A DNA stretch of 64,000 nt from Phytophthora hibernalis (Eukaryota; Oomycota; Peronosporomycetes; Peronosporales; Peronosporaceae), in contig JAAKBF010000343.1 in the NCBI GenBank assembly GCA_012656075.1, positions 496,001 to 560,000 on the forward strand, read 5' to 3'. Numbering within the stretch: the first letter of the stretch is position 1; every line of letters begins with the position of its first letter. The position numbers and the translations under genes were made by a program. The notes beneath the pieces were generated by a model, which was given only the letters and a program-made list of their open reading frames with translations, was not told the origin of the DNA and did no database searches. Below are positions 1 to 11,900 of the stretch, one piece after another.

Positions 1-198
1 TTTTAAACTAAGTTAAGAAATACTTCTGCTAGCGGTATGTTACATGTGACGAATGATTTGAGTCGGTAAAGCGCTACAGTCACGAAGACGAAGAATGATA
101 GATGCGATGATGAAGCTTCCGACTTAAAAATCACTGTAGCGCTCAATTCGTTTACCATTTTCTTATGCCAATGCGGTTTTGGTGCGCAGAATTGCTAC

Positions 199-639
199 GT
201 CGTGGGGCTTTTCTACTAGCGCATCACGCGTAAGCTGACATTGATTCCTTCGAGGTACGGTCGAAATGTAGGAATTATATGCGTAGGTCGCTGCGGATCC
301 ACCACCTGCACGTGGACAACGTCCTCTCCAAGTGAAATGCCGACCCAAAGAGTTCCCTTTTGCCCAATATCGAGGACCCGCGCATCATTTTGAACAACGA
401 AGTATCAACCCGACTCTGAACCATCGTACCCCGGGCATCATCGTCTGTCAACCACTGGCTTCCGCCGTCTTCGCCAAGAAGAACTGCATGTCGTCGGCTT
501 CGACGACACACTTCAACTTGATTGGCCTCAGTTTCTTGATCGCCTTCTTCAACGCGGAAACTTTCTGTTTGCTGTCGATCTTCACCTCGAACGCACTCCA
601 CTACACCATCGATGCACACCTTAATAAGAGCTTCCCCAT
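199..639 (-). pseudogene. Fossil Crinkler (CRN) effector header, LFLAK type
   Basis: Read on the minus strand from an ATG near 639, this stretch resembles the N-terminal header of oomycete Crinkler effectors, host-translocated proteins that usually act in the plant nucleus. Visible pieces are EVKIDSKQKVSALKKAIK and, at about 464-489, FFLAKTAE, which matches the family's LFLAK motif. A WLTDDDA block in a second frame (around 450) and HVQVVDP in a third (around 300-320) fit the usual end of the header. An in-frame stop near residue 12 and at least two frame changes separate them, and no C-terminal effector domain follows. It is therefore a dead header. It differs from the ubiquitin-like header of the CRN copies at 3-5 kb and 37.6 kb. 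The order and spacing of the four motifs make chance unlikely. Confidence 0.7.
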
Positions 640-999
640 CTTTGCTTTAGAGATTTTTCTTACCGGTAAACGGAGATTTTCTCGATCGCTTCTCGTGTTC
701 AATACGATGGGCATGATTGACCGATTTCGGAACTGACCGCGAACGAGTATCTCGACAATGCGCTACATGATCTAGATGCTAATACTACGGCCTCCGAGAG
801 CACGAGAACGCGCCAGGTCGAGAAAAATCGAACTCGTGCGTCAATTTGTGTCTTGTTTGGTCGGCGTGAATGTCTTACACTGCCGTGACCAATACGCATT
901 TTAGAGCTGTAATCCTTGTCGCAACAACAAGTTTCTGCCATTGTAGACTTGGAAAGATGCCGACATCCAGAGAGGAAAACACGAGGGAGAACACGATCG

Positions 1000-1169
1000 G
1001 ATGCAGGAAGCTTTGAGACGGCGACTGAGAACGTTGGTGCGAATTCACCCAAAATCACTCCGAGAGCGGCGCCAGGGATGATCCAGAACGCCAAAGACGT
1101 CAGTATCGCCCAAGACATTGACTTCTTGGGCGGGGTCGCTTGTTCTACTTTCTGGTAGGTGTCTGCCAT
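1000..1169 (-). pseudogene. Possible N-terminal remnant of a membrane protein
   Basis: A minus-strand reading starting MADTYQKVEQATPPKKSMSW continues into one clear hydrophobic segment (AILTSLAFWIIPGAALGVIL) and then loses coherence. The opening vaguely recalls the first membrane helix of secondary transporters such as the dicarboxylate/amino acid:cation symporters, but there is not enough sequence to place it. Nothing persuasive continues towards 700, and the CRN fossil lies downstream. It may be a 5' fragment of a decayed gene or chance. The plus strand from 1159 to 1422 is also open but has no recognisable features. Confidence 0.2.
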
Positions 1170-1446
1170 CGCAATTGCCCTTGACCAGCATACGTACACG
1201 GTCAGCTCTCATCTGCTAGCAGTGAACAAGCGTCTCAGTCATCAGCTCAAGCAGCAAAACAAGTTGGTGGCGCACCCGAAAGAAAAGAAGCACCACATGC
1301 TGCTGATCGATAGTTTACATGCTGAGGTGCAGATAGCGTTTGGTCGAGACATGGACATGTATTCCCTACTCACTGAGGCGATCCTATTCGCAAGAGCTCA
1401 GATGATGGTTCCTCATCGATAACTAAACACGAGCTTCGCCATACCC

Positions 1447-2810
1447 TTACGGACACTTCTTGTGAATGAGCGCGGCACCATGCTCCGCGTACTCGGCCTT
1501 GGACATCCACATCTCGTGAAAGGAACCTAGCGACGCTAAAATGGATCCCCCAGGAATGACCCAACGCGGCGCTCCTGCGCATGAGCCGCTACAACCTTCA
1601 CGCGCAAACTGCTCGAGAATCCACCACCTGCACCCGAGTTACCCGATGCCGTGAGGGGCAGCGGCGTGCCACTCAACGTGGTCACCACTTCGCGTTCAAT
1701 CCTCGTGGGCATATTTTCAAAACACGAGCTTCCTCCTGTCAGCACGATATTCTGGAACAACTCCTTGCGCAGTTCCGTCTCAGTCGTGAGTCCACCCGTC
1801 TCACAAATCAACTCGGGAAGTCGCATCCCCGGTCCATCACTCGCAGCACCACCCTCCTGACTCGACCTACTGGCAGTCTTGAAATAGTGCTCCGCCACGC
1901 TAAACCTCTCAGTACCCATCGAAATCACCGTCTTGTCCGGCAGTTCATAGTTAATCAGCGGCAACTGCGTGTTCTGAGCAGCATCAAACGGTCCGTCAGC
2001 GACGCGACACAAACCGCTCTCCTTGGCCTCCACCACATACGACCACGTCTGTCTCTTCCTCCTTGCAATCTCCTTCTCCACTGAAGTCGCCGCCACTCTC
2101 ATCTCCCGACTCTCTTCAATCTGCGGAGCCAGCTTCTGTCTCAAAAAGGCGTCCAAGTCATGACCTCCAAACAACGACACCTGACTCTTCGGATACGCAA
2201 AAGCATAGCCTTCATGCACTGAAGTAACACTAGTATAAGTAGCGCCCATCTCCACCACCAGGCCGCTCGTCCTGGCATTGGCGTAACAGGCCAGGACGGC
2301 GCTCTTGGCGCAGAATAAGGCCGGCACGCCCAGTTCCTCCATGACCACCTCCACCATCTGTTCTCTGGCCTTCAGGTCCCTTTTCTTGCCACTGTTGCTG
2401 ACCTGTACTGTCTTTGTCTCGGATCCTGCGTCCTGTTCGTCCTGCGTCTGTCCTGCGTCTCCCGAGACCTCCTCAGGCAGCGTAAAGGACGTTCCACCAA
2501 TAGTAGTGGGTGTTCACTGGGCCTGGTCTGGAGCTTGGAACAGCTGGCGTCGAACAGCCATTGGGCCAGTTTCTCAGGATCCCTCTCGAGCGCCGCCGTC
2601 CTGCGTCCTGAGAGTGCGTCCTGCGCTTCCGTTTGGGCCACAGGACGCTCACACACGCGCGGAAGTCCTCCCTGCGTAGCCAAACTTGCAGCAGGACGAG
2701 CCGAACTCGAACACGAGTGCGTCCAGGTCGTTGGCCTCCGCGGCGGCGCTGGAGAAGGACGCGTTGCCTCCGTGATGGTCGCCCTCGTTCGCTCCTCCGC
2801 CTGCATACAT
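1447..2810 (-). CDS. Actin-related protein 4 / BAF53-like, frameshifted
   Basis: Arp4 (BAF53) is a nuclear actin-fold subunit of chromatin remodelling (INO80, SWR1, SWI/SNF) and NuA4 acetyltransferase complexes. The ATG at 2808-2810 gives MYAGGG..., followed by an acidic stretch and the first actin phosphate-binding region (DALVFEFGSSCCKFGYAG). The largest open part, 1536-2357, holds EELGVPALFCAKSAVLACYA, the second nucleotide-binding motif (GLVVEMGATYTSVTSVHEGY) and NIVLTGGSSCFENMPTRI, all diagnostic of actin-fold proteins. The family's typical ending (GGSILASLGSFHEMWMSK) lies in another frame and reaches a TAA at 1447-1449. At least three frame changes are needed: near 2660-2690, near 2480 and near 1560. 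Total span fits about 450 residues, normal for Arp4. Because every block of the fold is conserved, sequence error is as likely as a pseudogene. The insert before residue 150 is rich in GACGCAGGAC-like repeats. Confidence 0.75.
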
Positions 2811-2830
2811 TTTCGACAATAACTGGGGTG

Positions 2831-2957
2831 CATGGAATTGGTGGGGACCACACGAATTGACAGGTGCAGGGAAAGTGATGGGATGTCATAGTTTATTGTC
2901 TCAGGTGGCGTACGTGGAATTGGTGGGAGGACACGAATTGACAGGTGAAGTGGCACT
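2831..2957. repeat. Imperfect direct repeat, two units
   Basis: Two copies of a roughly 40-bp unit containing tggaattggtggg and acacgaattgacaggtg start at about 2831 and 2912, roughly 80 bp apart. They lie just upstream of the Arp4 start, in the gap before CRN copy A, so they could be promoter-associated or a small duplication. No function can be assigned. Confidence 0.6.
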
Positions 2958-3039
2958 TCACGAGAAGTACTAGGGATAGTACTACAGTAGTAGTATATTT
3001 TAATAGTACCAAGTTTTCGTGGTTCAAATCGATATTTTG

Positions 3040-4995
3040 TATTAATACTGTACCCCAGTAACTCTCACTAATGCCTTGCATTTTCCAAACATTCTGTCGC
3101 GAAGTTGCCGAGTACCTCTGACTGGCGTAGAAGAAGAAGTCAACCCTTGGACGACGCTCCTTAAAAAATTGCCGCGTATACTTAACACTGGAACTCCTCC
3201 AATCTGCTCATTGGAACCACAAAATACAGCTCGACCAATTTGATCTGGACATCTTGAAGATCAGTGTGAGTTGCTAGCTTATCCAGAAGCTCAATGAAGT
3301 AGAGATGGTCATAACTATGGGTCTCACCGCGCGTAAGCTGAACAAATCGCACAAGTTTCTTTACTTTGTTGACGAAAACGGCATCATAACCCGCTTGGGT
3401 CCACTTCATTGGCGCCATCCAAGTTAGACCACCAAGCGAAATACCGATTAAGGGCCGGCTTGGATCAAACAAAATGAGGCTTGATTGAGGCCACTCCCGC
3501 TGGGATAACGGTAGAAATAGAGACTTCACGTAGCACCACTTAATTCTTCGGTCTTCAGAGTGGCAAAGAGAACCAAACTTCGAATAAGTAATCATCCTTG
3601 GTAGTATTCCCACTACATACTGCCAGTCTGTTTAAAAGGCGAGATCCCCGGTAATGGCGACTTTCCTCCCAACGTAATCGCTCACGAACGTTTTTCGGAA
3701 TCATGTCCGATTGTATGATATACAGCCATCAACAAATCAATTCCAGAAACAAAGGGACTGCCGACAAGAGATCGCGCCAATATTTGAATTGTCTTGTCGA
3801 GAAAAGCGATCGCTTTGTCAGTCGAACCATCGAACATCAATCTTGCACTCCCATCCACGATAGAAAATTTACGTTCCAGCATCCTCCTCTTTTGCTTTGC
3901 AACTTCTGCTGGGTCTTTTGACTCACAAAACAGTGGGAACATATCCCGCACATGGCGGAAAAACATCATGCATGATTGCCGCTTCATATTCCTCCAACCG
4001 CCACGATTCTAACTCGTACAGCTCCTCCACTGATACTTGTCTGGATTCATGCTCCTGTTCCGCTCCTTTCGTTTCCTCCGTTTCAGCTTCTTGTGTTATC
4101 GAGAAGCACATGTAGTCGTTGTCGTCACCCGAAACCGGACAGTAAAGAGATTCTCGAAATGTTTTGAGCATGCCTCCCATCGAGCAAATACACACCAGTC
4201 GATTTTTGTTTTTGTTGCGCCGGTGCCATCGTTTGCAACAGCGACGAAGTTTTCCACAAACTCATTCGAACTACATCGTATTCGTCTCGATAGTACACGT
4301 CAATTTTTCAGTTCCCCGGAGCCACGCACAGCTAAACGCTTCTTTCACTCGCGAGTAGTGAATCCAAAGTACATCCCAGAGCGACGGATCAAGTGCGTAA
4401 GCAAACGCGAGTGCAGTGCACGATTTTCCAACCCCGGTGGTCCAACAACCCAGGTCAATGCATGCTTTTGAATCGAACACGTATCCATCTCTTTCCATTG
4501 CTGCAACACCTGTCGGCGACAATAAATAACCAACGGCCTGCCTGAATGACCAACTCCAGTGCCGGTGAGCCACAACGCAGGCAACTCAATGATTTGACCT
4601 TGAAGAGTACCAGAAAAACTGAGTCGAGGACGTGAAGCCATACTCCAGTTGACGCACATTGGTCCATGGATAAATGACCGAAAAATCGATGGTACTTGTA
4701 CAATCAGTGCATGATCCTCATCCACCCCCAAATGAACCATCCGTGTCGAGGACTTGAGGAACTTGTTGTTTTCCGGGTCCTTGAATTCCGCTAGTGTTCT
4801 GAAAACTCTCAATTGTGTTGGATTCACCGCGTCAAGAAGACTTGGGTGTTGGGCCTCGTCAGTCGCTTTGATCTTTTCGCAGAAATCATGAACCATGACG
4901 ATGTCATCCGTACGTCGTATGGACGTCGCCACAGTGCCTGCAAATGACCCAAGAGTTCTTGTATCAGCCAACCGATACCAAATTCTATTCGCCAT
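3040..4995 (-). pseudogene. CRN effector copy A: header, NTPase and nuclease-like regions, broken
   Basis: The ATG at 4995 starts MANRIWYRLADTRTLGSFAG, the ubiquitin-like header of a large Crinkler subfamily, ending in HALIVQVP near 4690. A P-loop region follows (WVVGPPG near 4440), but a one-base deletion inside the Walker A glycine loop throws the lysine half (GKSCTALAFAYALDP) into another frame. After TIETNTM (near 4275) a deletion relative to copy C removes part of the NTPase region. The rest (4195-3182) lies in three frames and includes LMFDGSTDKAIAF and AGYDAVFVNKVKKLVRFVQL, then HSYDHLYFIELLDKLATHTD. CRN proteins of this architecture (header, P-loop NTPase, restriction-endonuclease-fold domain) are described effectors. 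The part from about 3040 to 4360 is repeated, inverted and almost unchanged, at 15645-16949. It lies directly behind membrane-protein gene 1, whose ORF ends in this gene's 5' leader. Confidence 0.85.
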
Positions 4996-4998
4996 CGT

Positions 4999-7900
4999 CT
5001 AATCCTTCGTCAAAAGCTGCAAATCAAAAAGTACTGGGGAGAAAAAGAACCCAGAATTCTCATGTTTAGTAGTATTTAAAAAGTGATTGGGGTGATTCAT
5101 CCCCTTTGAATTATTTAAGCGTTTGTCCAGCTCTGTGTATAGCAAATCAAGAAGTCGAGGGTGGAAGAATCGCCGCGTTCCTAGTAATTTTCGTCCTCGT
5201 AGCCAGAGTTCAAGATCTGGACGTCGCATCATGTGGTAGCAAATAGCGGTAGGTTGACGAGGGTCCAAGTCGCTTTTAAACTTTCGAAGCCGCTTCATCT
5301 CTCCGTTCCGAGCGTACACATCATCCCAGAAGACGAACCAGAACGTGACTGCAGGATGAGACTGGACAAATTTCATCCGTAGATAAAGTGAATCCAGAGC
5401 ACTTTGGTGGGTCTCTCCTAGTGATTTCAATCGTGGATTGCCCTCACGTTGTTTCAGGTGATTTTCAAGCTCCTGACGAGAAAGCTGCGGGTTGTTATAC
5501 ACAAAGTACCAGAAAGCGTCACTAAGCGTTGCGTTTCCTTCTGCGTGTTTTCGCTCGAGACCTCGTCGATACTCTTGATGTTGCTCTCTCAGTAACAGTA
5601 CACCAGATTGCCACACAATTGTAGTTTGTTCAAAGATAATACGGAGTTGGTCGCTCTCCTCCATCTTTGAAGTGAGACCAATATGATCGGGTCCCATCGC
5701 AGCGACTCGATTTTGGAGGTGATGAACTTTACCGGTGTGAGGTGCCACTGCGTCACCGTGGCCGTCACGGTAGGTCATAGTCACCTCAAAGCCTTCGGCC
5801 ATGATTCGTTTCGTGGAATCACCTTTGGTCGCTACGTGAATCACGCCACAAGTGTAGTAGCACGTGAAAGTCACGGTCGAATAGCGAGTTTCTGTATGTA
5901 TATGTCCTTCCGAGTCTGTCTTCGTCACAGTGCCATCTTCGACGGTTGCTTGCTCTTGTCGCGTGAATGGAAAGTTGATACTCGTCGCATGGCCACTTAG
6001 CACTCGTAGTTTCTGTCTCAAGTCGCGCTTCGCTACAATCTGTGGTGTGAAATTGAGAAACAGCAGCTTCGCTAGTTTGGACTGACCATGGGGTTCAGCA
6101 TCATCACGTACGATCGCTTCATCCTTGGAATCGTCGTACACCATAACGCAGTGGAACGGATACGGCAGCACGTACATTTTACCAAAGCACGATTCAGAGT
6201 CGAGACGACCGTCACGAGCTCCACTAGCATCGTTCCAAAACACATCAATTCCTTCTAACGCTGCTTTTGTCGCTTGCCGAAGTTTGGATGTGTATGCGTG
6301 TTCTTCCCCACGCCAATGTGAACGAACTCGATGAACTCCCGATGCTACCACAGCTTGCTCCAAAGCTTGTAACCTATGTGCAACCGTACTTTCTCCAATT
6401 TCGCCTTTCGACTTGCTAGTATTTTGTGTAAGTTCAAGCACCAATGCTTTCCAGAACGCTTGCCACACTCGATGCTTTGCCTCTTTATCAATATCCCAAC
6501 GCGGTAAAACGTCCTTCGCTGGGGCATCTTCAAGTCCACGCGAAGTATCACTAAAAGTGATCCAACCTAGCAAATTCTTTATGAAGACGCGAGCCCTCGC
6601 ATACCAAGTAGTAATACTGCCAACATCACGAATAGGTTAACAATATGCGCGATACTAACAACGAGAGCCACGATTTCAAGAGAACGGGACTTGGTTTGTT
6701 GCATATCGACGAACGCTGCAAGTGCACCACCTGCACAGGTAGTAAGGGCCGCAATTTTCCCACTAATCTCCATCACGTTGTTGAGTGGGTCACTGAAAGG
6801 AGTTCCATAGCTCGATACAGCCACAACACTCGCGTAGATCGCACACGATAAAACCCCACGAAGCCGTTCATCTGCACTGGGTGCTAGTACAATGACAAGG
6901 GCCAGTGCAAGTTTTACTAGAAGTTGCAGAACCTTGTAGAAGCTCCATCGCTGCTCAAATCCGGCGTAAAGTGATCGATATGGACATCGAAGCTGACTTG
7001 GGTCACGCGTTACAAGTCGTGCGTACACTTTATCGTCGAAAGGGACCTCTTCACCGTCCAGGTCGTAAGTTACCAGTGGGTTCTCGAGTGATCCTGTCGG
7101 TCGGTTCTCAGAAATTGCACGGACAAGAAGCCACGGAAGTGGAAGTGTGAAGGTCAAGAGTAGAATAATGGCAGCTACCACGACAACTGGCCAAGCCCCA
7201 GCGTTTCGAAAGCGTGATAGCACCAGATCAGAAGCACTTGTGACTTTGCCATTGTCCTCAGTTGTGGGGTCGTAGCTTCTGCCACGAGCACGTCGAGGCA
7301 GAGTCGAGTAAGAGGAAGGTAAACTGTAAGACAAGCTGTTATCACGTAAGTGAAAAGCTTCACTCTTAACTTTTGCTTTGTTGCGAGCGCAGCCCATGTA
7401 GTAGCTTCATGGCCTTGACGTACTTCATCTGCTCGCCGATGTAAATGTCGCCCAGAAATTGCAAACCACAAGAAGCTCACGTAGACAATACCAATAGCCA
7501 CAAGCAAAATTCCCAGAGAAATGTCGGCTATGAGAGCTTGATTCTGCGATGCTTCCTCTACGAGAGCTAGGACGTTCACTGCCATAATGTCGTAGGCATT
7601 TCTTAATCCATTGAGGAAATTGTTGAGAGCACTAGCAACATGGTGCTGCTCGAAAAAGTCAAGCACCGACACGTACAAACCAGTGAAGAAGAGCCCCACA
7701 GTCTGGAAAAATCGCGCGCGATCTCAACTCGTAGTAAAGGTGGAAGGCCAGAACGTGCTAAGCAAGCTGCAACTGCGCCAAATGCAGCGACTCCACCGTC
7801 ACAAACTGCATCTAGCGCTGCTTCGACTACTTCTCGACTTTCTCCCAAGGCGCCATCAAGACCTGCAAACCCCAGAGCTGCAATCTCCATAGCAAACGGA

Positions 7901-8754
7901 GACTCGAATATCTCACTTGCGGTCAACTTCACTTGTTCTAAAGCCTCGCCTGCTTGATCCGATACTTTTTCTGCAGCTTCACCAAGCGCTCGCCATTCCT
8001 GGTTAACCGACTGAGAGCACCGCGAACGCAGTTCTGCCCAGTCTTGTTCAGACAAAACTTCCTGGATAACGCCAACTTGGCGATGAAGCTCGTCAGTAAG
8101 ATGGTCTGCTACTGGTATTCCTTCTTCTGTAAGTTTTTGAATAGCTTCACGAAATTCTTGGCTGATTGACGACGCCAAGACCGTCGACGAAGCCAACGCT
8201 GTCGTGAGTAGTTTACCTATAGCCACTGCATTATCACCAGCGTCCTCTAATATTGACGGTGCACTCTTCACCACTTGGACTGCCAGAGTCGCAGCTTCTT
8301 GGGTGATCGTATCGCTGATCGATTCATGAACAATGGACCAAAGCGACAGTAACTCGACTACAGGAGTTGAACTTATCGTTGTCGTAGCACAAACTGCCAT
8401 CGCTTCACGTAACTCAGCCAACTGCGCCACCGCTATCTTCTGCAGTGGGTCTGCAAGTAGAGCACCACTGTTCTTGATTTCCTCGATGAATCGAAAGTTG
8501 AGAGCTTCACCCGATTCAGCCATGCTCTCCAACGCACTTCGACACTCGGACGATATTTTTCCTGGGTCAATCACATCTAGAAGTGCTTTACCAGCTCGTT
8601 GAATGGCATTCTGCAGCTCTCGAGGGTCTACGAAAGTACTGGTGTCACCGTGGATAATGTTTAACACTTCGGCAGGTAACTCGCTGCCTTCGGGTGGTAA
8701 TGGCACCACAGACGCCATGCTAGCGGTGAAGGAACTTTTGAAGTGAAGTTTCAA
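4999..8754 (-). CDS. Large oomycete membrane protein, paralog 1, TRP-like (tentative)
   Basis: Four minus-strand segments (8754-7603, 7699-7175, 7397-6579, 6573-4999) join by single-base shifts into one protein of about 1240 residues. The first 330 residues are soluble and helical, rich in Ala, Glu and Leu. They are followed by TM helices (LGILLVAIGIVYVSFLWFAI; VITACLTVYLPLTRLCLDVL), a hydrophilic loop with TYDLDGEEVPFDDKVYARLV and LRCPYRSLYAGFEQRWSFYK, and four more TM segments including PFSDPLNNVMEISGKIAAL. The YxSLYxGFExxWxxYK and PFxDPxNNxME pattern recalls TRP/polycystin-like and fungal TRP-like channel proteins; I infer a channel or transporter weakly. A roughly 500-residue cytosolic tail of unknown fold follows. 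The paralog at 8940-13980 shares every block. The last 20 or so residues are not family sequence but CRN leader sequence read through. The start could also be the Met at 8718. Confidence 0.65.
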
Positions 8755-8939
8755 GCATGTAGCACACTAATTTGGTTGAAGAACAAGAACCACGGTTGCT
8801 AAAGTGTTCATTGTCGCGTGTTCATGCGATCGTGCATGGCTCAATTGAGACTGTAGGCAGGATGTGTACTTGTGTTAGAATTATAGAACTTGTGCTACAC
8901 AATATGCTATTCGAGGTGAACAGCCAGCAACAATGCAAG

Positions 8940-11900
8940 TTATGCTGCCGGACGCCACACCATGGACGCAATCATCGATCGTCTCTTGAATGACCTCCCT
9001 CCAGGCCTCACCTTCATGATGTTCTTGGGGTCGGAACCTTCGTCGAGTTTCTTCATCTCGTCGTACAACAAATGCAGTAAACCTGGGTGGAACATGCCCG
9101 TTTTACTCAGTAGTCGACGTTCCGTCAGCCACGCCTCAAGGTCAGTGCGATTCATCTTCTTGTAGCAGATCGAGCTCGCGCTGTTCGGATCAAAGTCGCT
9201 CCTGCACGCACGATCAGGTTTGGGTTCTCCCTTCGGGATCAAGCGAGTCATATCGCTGTTGCGTGCATACACGTCGTCCCAGAAAATATACCAGAGCTTG
9301 TGGGCAGGACTCAGCATAATGAAGCGTTGGCGGAGATACAGCGCGTCCAATGCAATCTTATGAGTTTGGGGTAGTTGACGCATGAGTGGATTTACTTCAC
9401 GAGTCGTCAAATACTGTTCAAGATCCTGACGAGAAAGGTACTGGTTGTTGTACACGAAGTACCAGAAATCGTCGCTCAGTATAGCGTTCGCATCGCCGTG
9501 AATAGCGATGAGCTTGCGACGATATTCGCGGTGTTCCGCTCGCATCTTCTTGATACCAAGCTCCCAGCTAGGCTGCGTTTGCTCGAAAATCTGCTTTAAA
9601 TGCTCGTTCTCCTCCATGTCAGGGTTGAGTCCAAAGTGATCAGAGTCACAGACGGCTTTACGACCCGTGACTTCGGTCCGCTTTCCAGTTCTTGGGGCTT
9701 TAGCATAGCCTCTCCCGTCTTTATATGTTATGGTGACGACAAACCCATCTGCCATCGCTCGCTTCTCCCCTCCTTTGATAGCCGAGTCACCAGAAGTTTT
9801 CACTTTGAACACTCCGTACGTATAGTGACAGGTGAAGTCGACCCAGGTTTTATAGTGGATCTTCATTGGTTTTCCACCTTCGATGGGGTCCACATGTAGT
9901 AGTCCGTCACCATTGCCTTCTCCACACGAGAAAATGGGAAGCGAACCGGGGTCTTCAAGTCTGCTAGAGCTCGGATTTTCTGACGCAACTCACGCTTTGC
10001 AACGATACTCGGTGAAAAATTGAGAAACAGGAGCTTCGCCAAATTACTGTGGAGCTTGCCATCTCTAGGAGCGCTCTCATCCACTTCATCCCAAATGATA
10101 GCTTCATCGTTGGTGTTGTCGAACACGATGACGCAGTGGAAAGGATAAGGCACCACGTACAACTTGCCGAAGAAAGACATCGAATCGAGGTGGCCGTCAC
10201 GAACACCTGTATCTTCATTCCAGTACACATCGACACCTTCCAGCGCAGTTCTCACTACTTGTCGTAGTCGGGTAGTATATCTCTGCTGTTTGCCGCGCCA
10301 ATGTGAACTCACTCGACGGATACCTGCCGTCACGACAGATTGATCCAAGTTAATGAGTCGAGTTGCTGCTGGTGAGTTTTCACATGGTCTTCAGAATGCT
10401 CAGACGCGTTCACCTCATTGTGCGAAAGATCATACAGAACAGCACGCCAAAACGCTTGCCAGACTCGGTGCTTCGCTTCCTTGTTTAAATCCCACTGCGG
10501 AACGATGTCTTGAGCGCGTGCGTCCTCAATCATACGCGTTGTGTCGCTGAACGAAAGCCAACCCAACCAGCCCTTGATCAAGGTTCTCGTATTGGCAACA
10601 CCTAGCAAAGTTACCGTAAGCATGACCCAAAGGTTCACAAAGTGCACAAAGAGCACAAATGCCAGGAACCCTTCGAGATACCCTGAATGGATGTCATTTC
10701 GCTGAGCCCAAGCTCCAGCCGTACCACCAACTGCAGTGACCAAGGCGGTGAACTTGGCACTAGATTCCATCAGGTCATTAACAGGGTCGATAAATGGCCG
10801 ACTGTAGCTCGTGAGCAGCACAACCATGAAGTAGACACCGCAAACAATTATCCCTCCAGACGCTACGTTACGCCCAGCAGCTACCACAACCGCTGCCAAT
10901 ATAGCTTTGGCAACCAGTTGCAACACCTTGTAAGTACTCCAACGTTGTTCAAAGCCATTGTACAGTGAACGATAGGGCAACGCAACTGACTAGGATCACT
11001 TGCCACGAGACGAGCGTACACCTTGTTGTCGAATGGAACTTGCTCTCCATCCAAATCGTACGTGACTTTAGCATTTTCCAACGAGCCACGAGGTCGATTC
11101 GCACGGATAGAAGACACTAAAACAAACGGCAGCGGGATTGAGAAAGTAATCAACAAAGCTATAGCCTCAAAGACGATCAGACCCCAGTACGGCTTGTCAC
11201 GGAATTTCGATGCGACCGTGCCTTGGTTATTAGGTGTTATGTCGTCTTGGTGTGCATCGATGTCGAGTACCGTGAAGCAGAACTGTGTAAGAGGGAGATA
11301 CGCTGTTAAGCTGGCAGTGATCAAAAGCGACGACAGCATAGCCATTCGTTTGTTCGTGGCTGCAAGAGTTGCCCACGTAGTGGCTTCGTGGCCATGGCGT
11401 ACATTATCAGCTCCTCGAGGCATGTAGCGAGTGATTTTGTACAACCAACCGATGAAAAATACATGTGCCAACATTAGTACGCCAATCGAGATGAAGACAC
11501 CCACGTCGCTCGACTTGGAAACCCACTGAATGAACGCGGACACATCAACAGCGATGATAGTATAAGCAGCACGTAGTCCCTTGACAAGCATCGACACATA
11601 TTCAGGCATATCGTAGTCGTCAAAGTACTTCAAAGTAGGTTTGAACATTCCAGACAGAAAGAGCCCAGCCGTCTGAAAAATCACGCGCAATCTCCAGTCG
11701 GAGCAGCGGTGGGATGTTCACAAGTGCAAGACAGCCACCCACAAGTGCTGCACGACCTTCTCGCATTGCTTGAAGTGTGGTAGCTAAGCGTTGACGACTC
11801 ACTAAAAGCGATCCTTGCAAACCCGACATGGCATGGGTTAAAGCTGCATGGGCGATCTGTTCATCGAACAAACTATTGTCGACTTCAACCTCATCCTTTT

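Noticed and set aside
916..1422. Plus-strand genes at 916-1158 and 1159-1422
   Set aside because: No domain, no homologous pattern and no splice signals; overlapping minus-strand remnants are more plausible.
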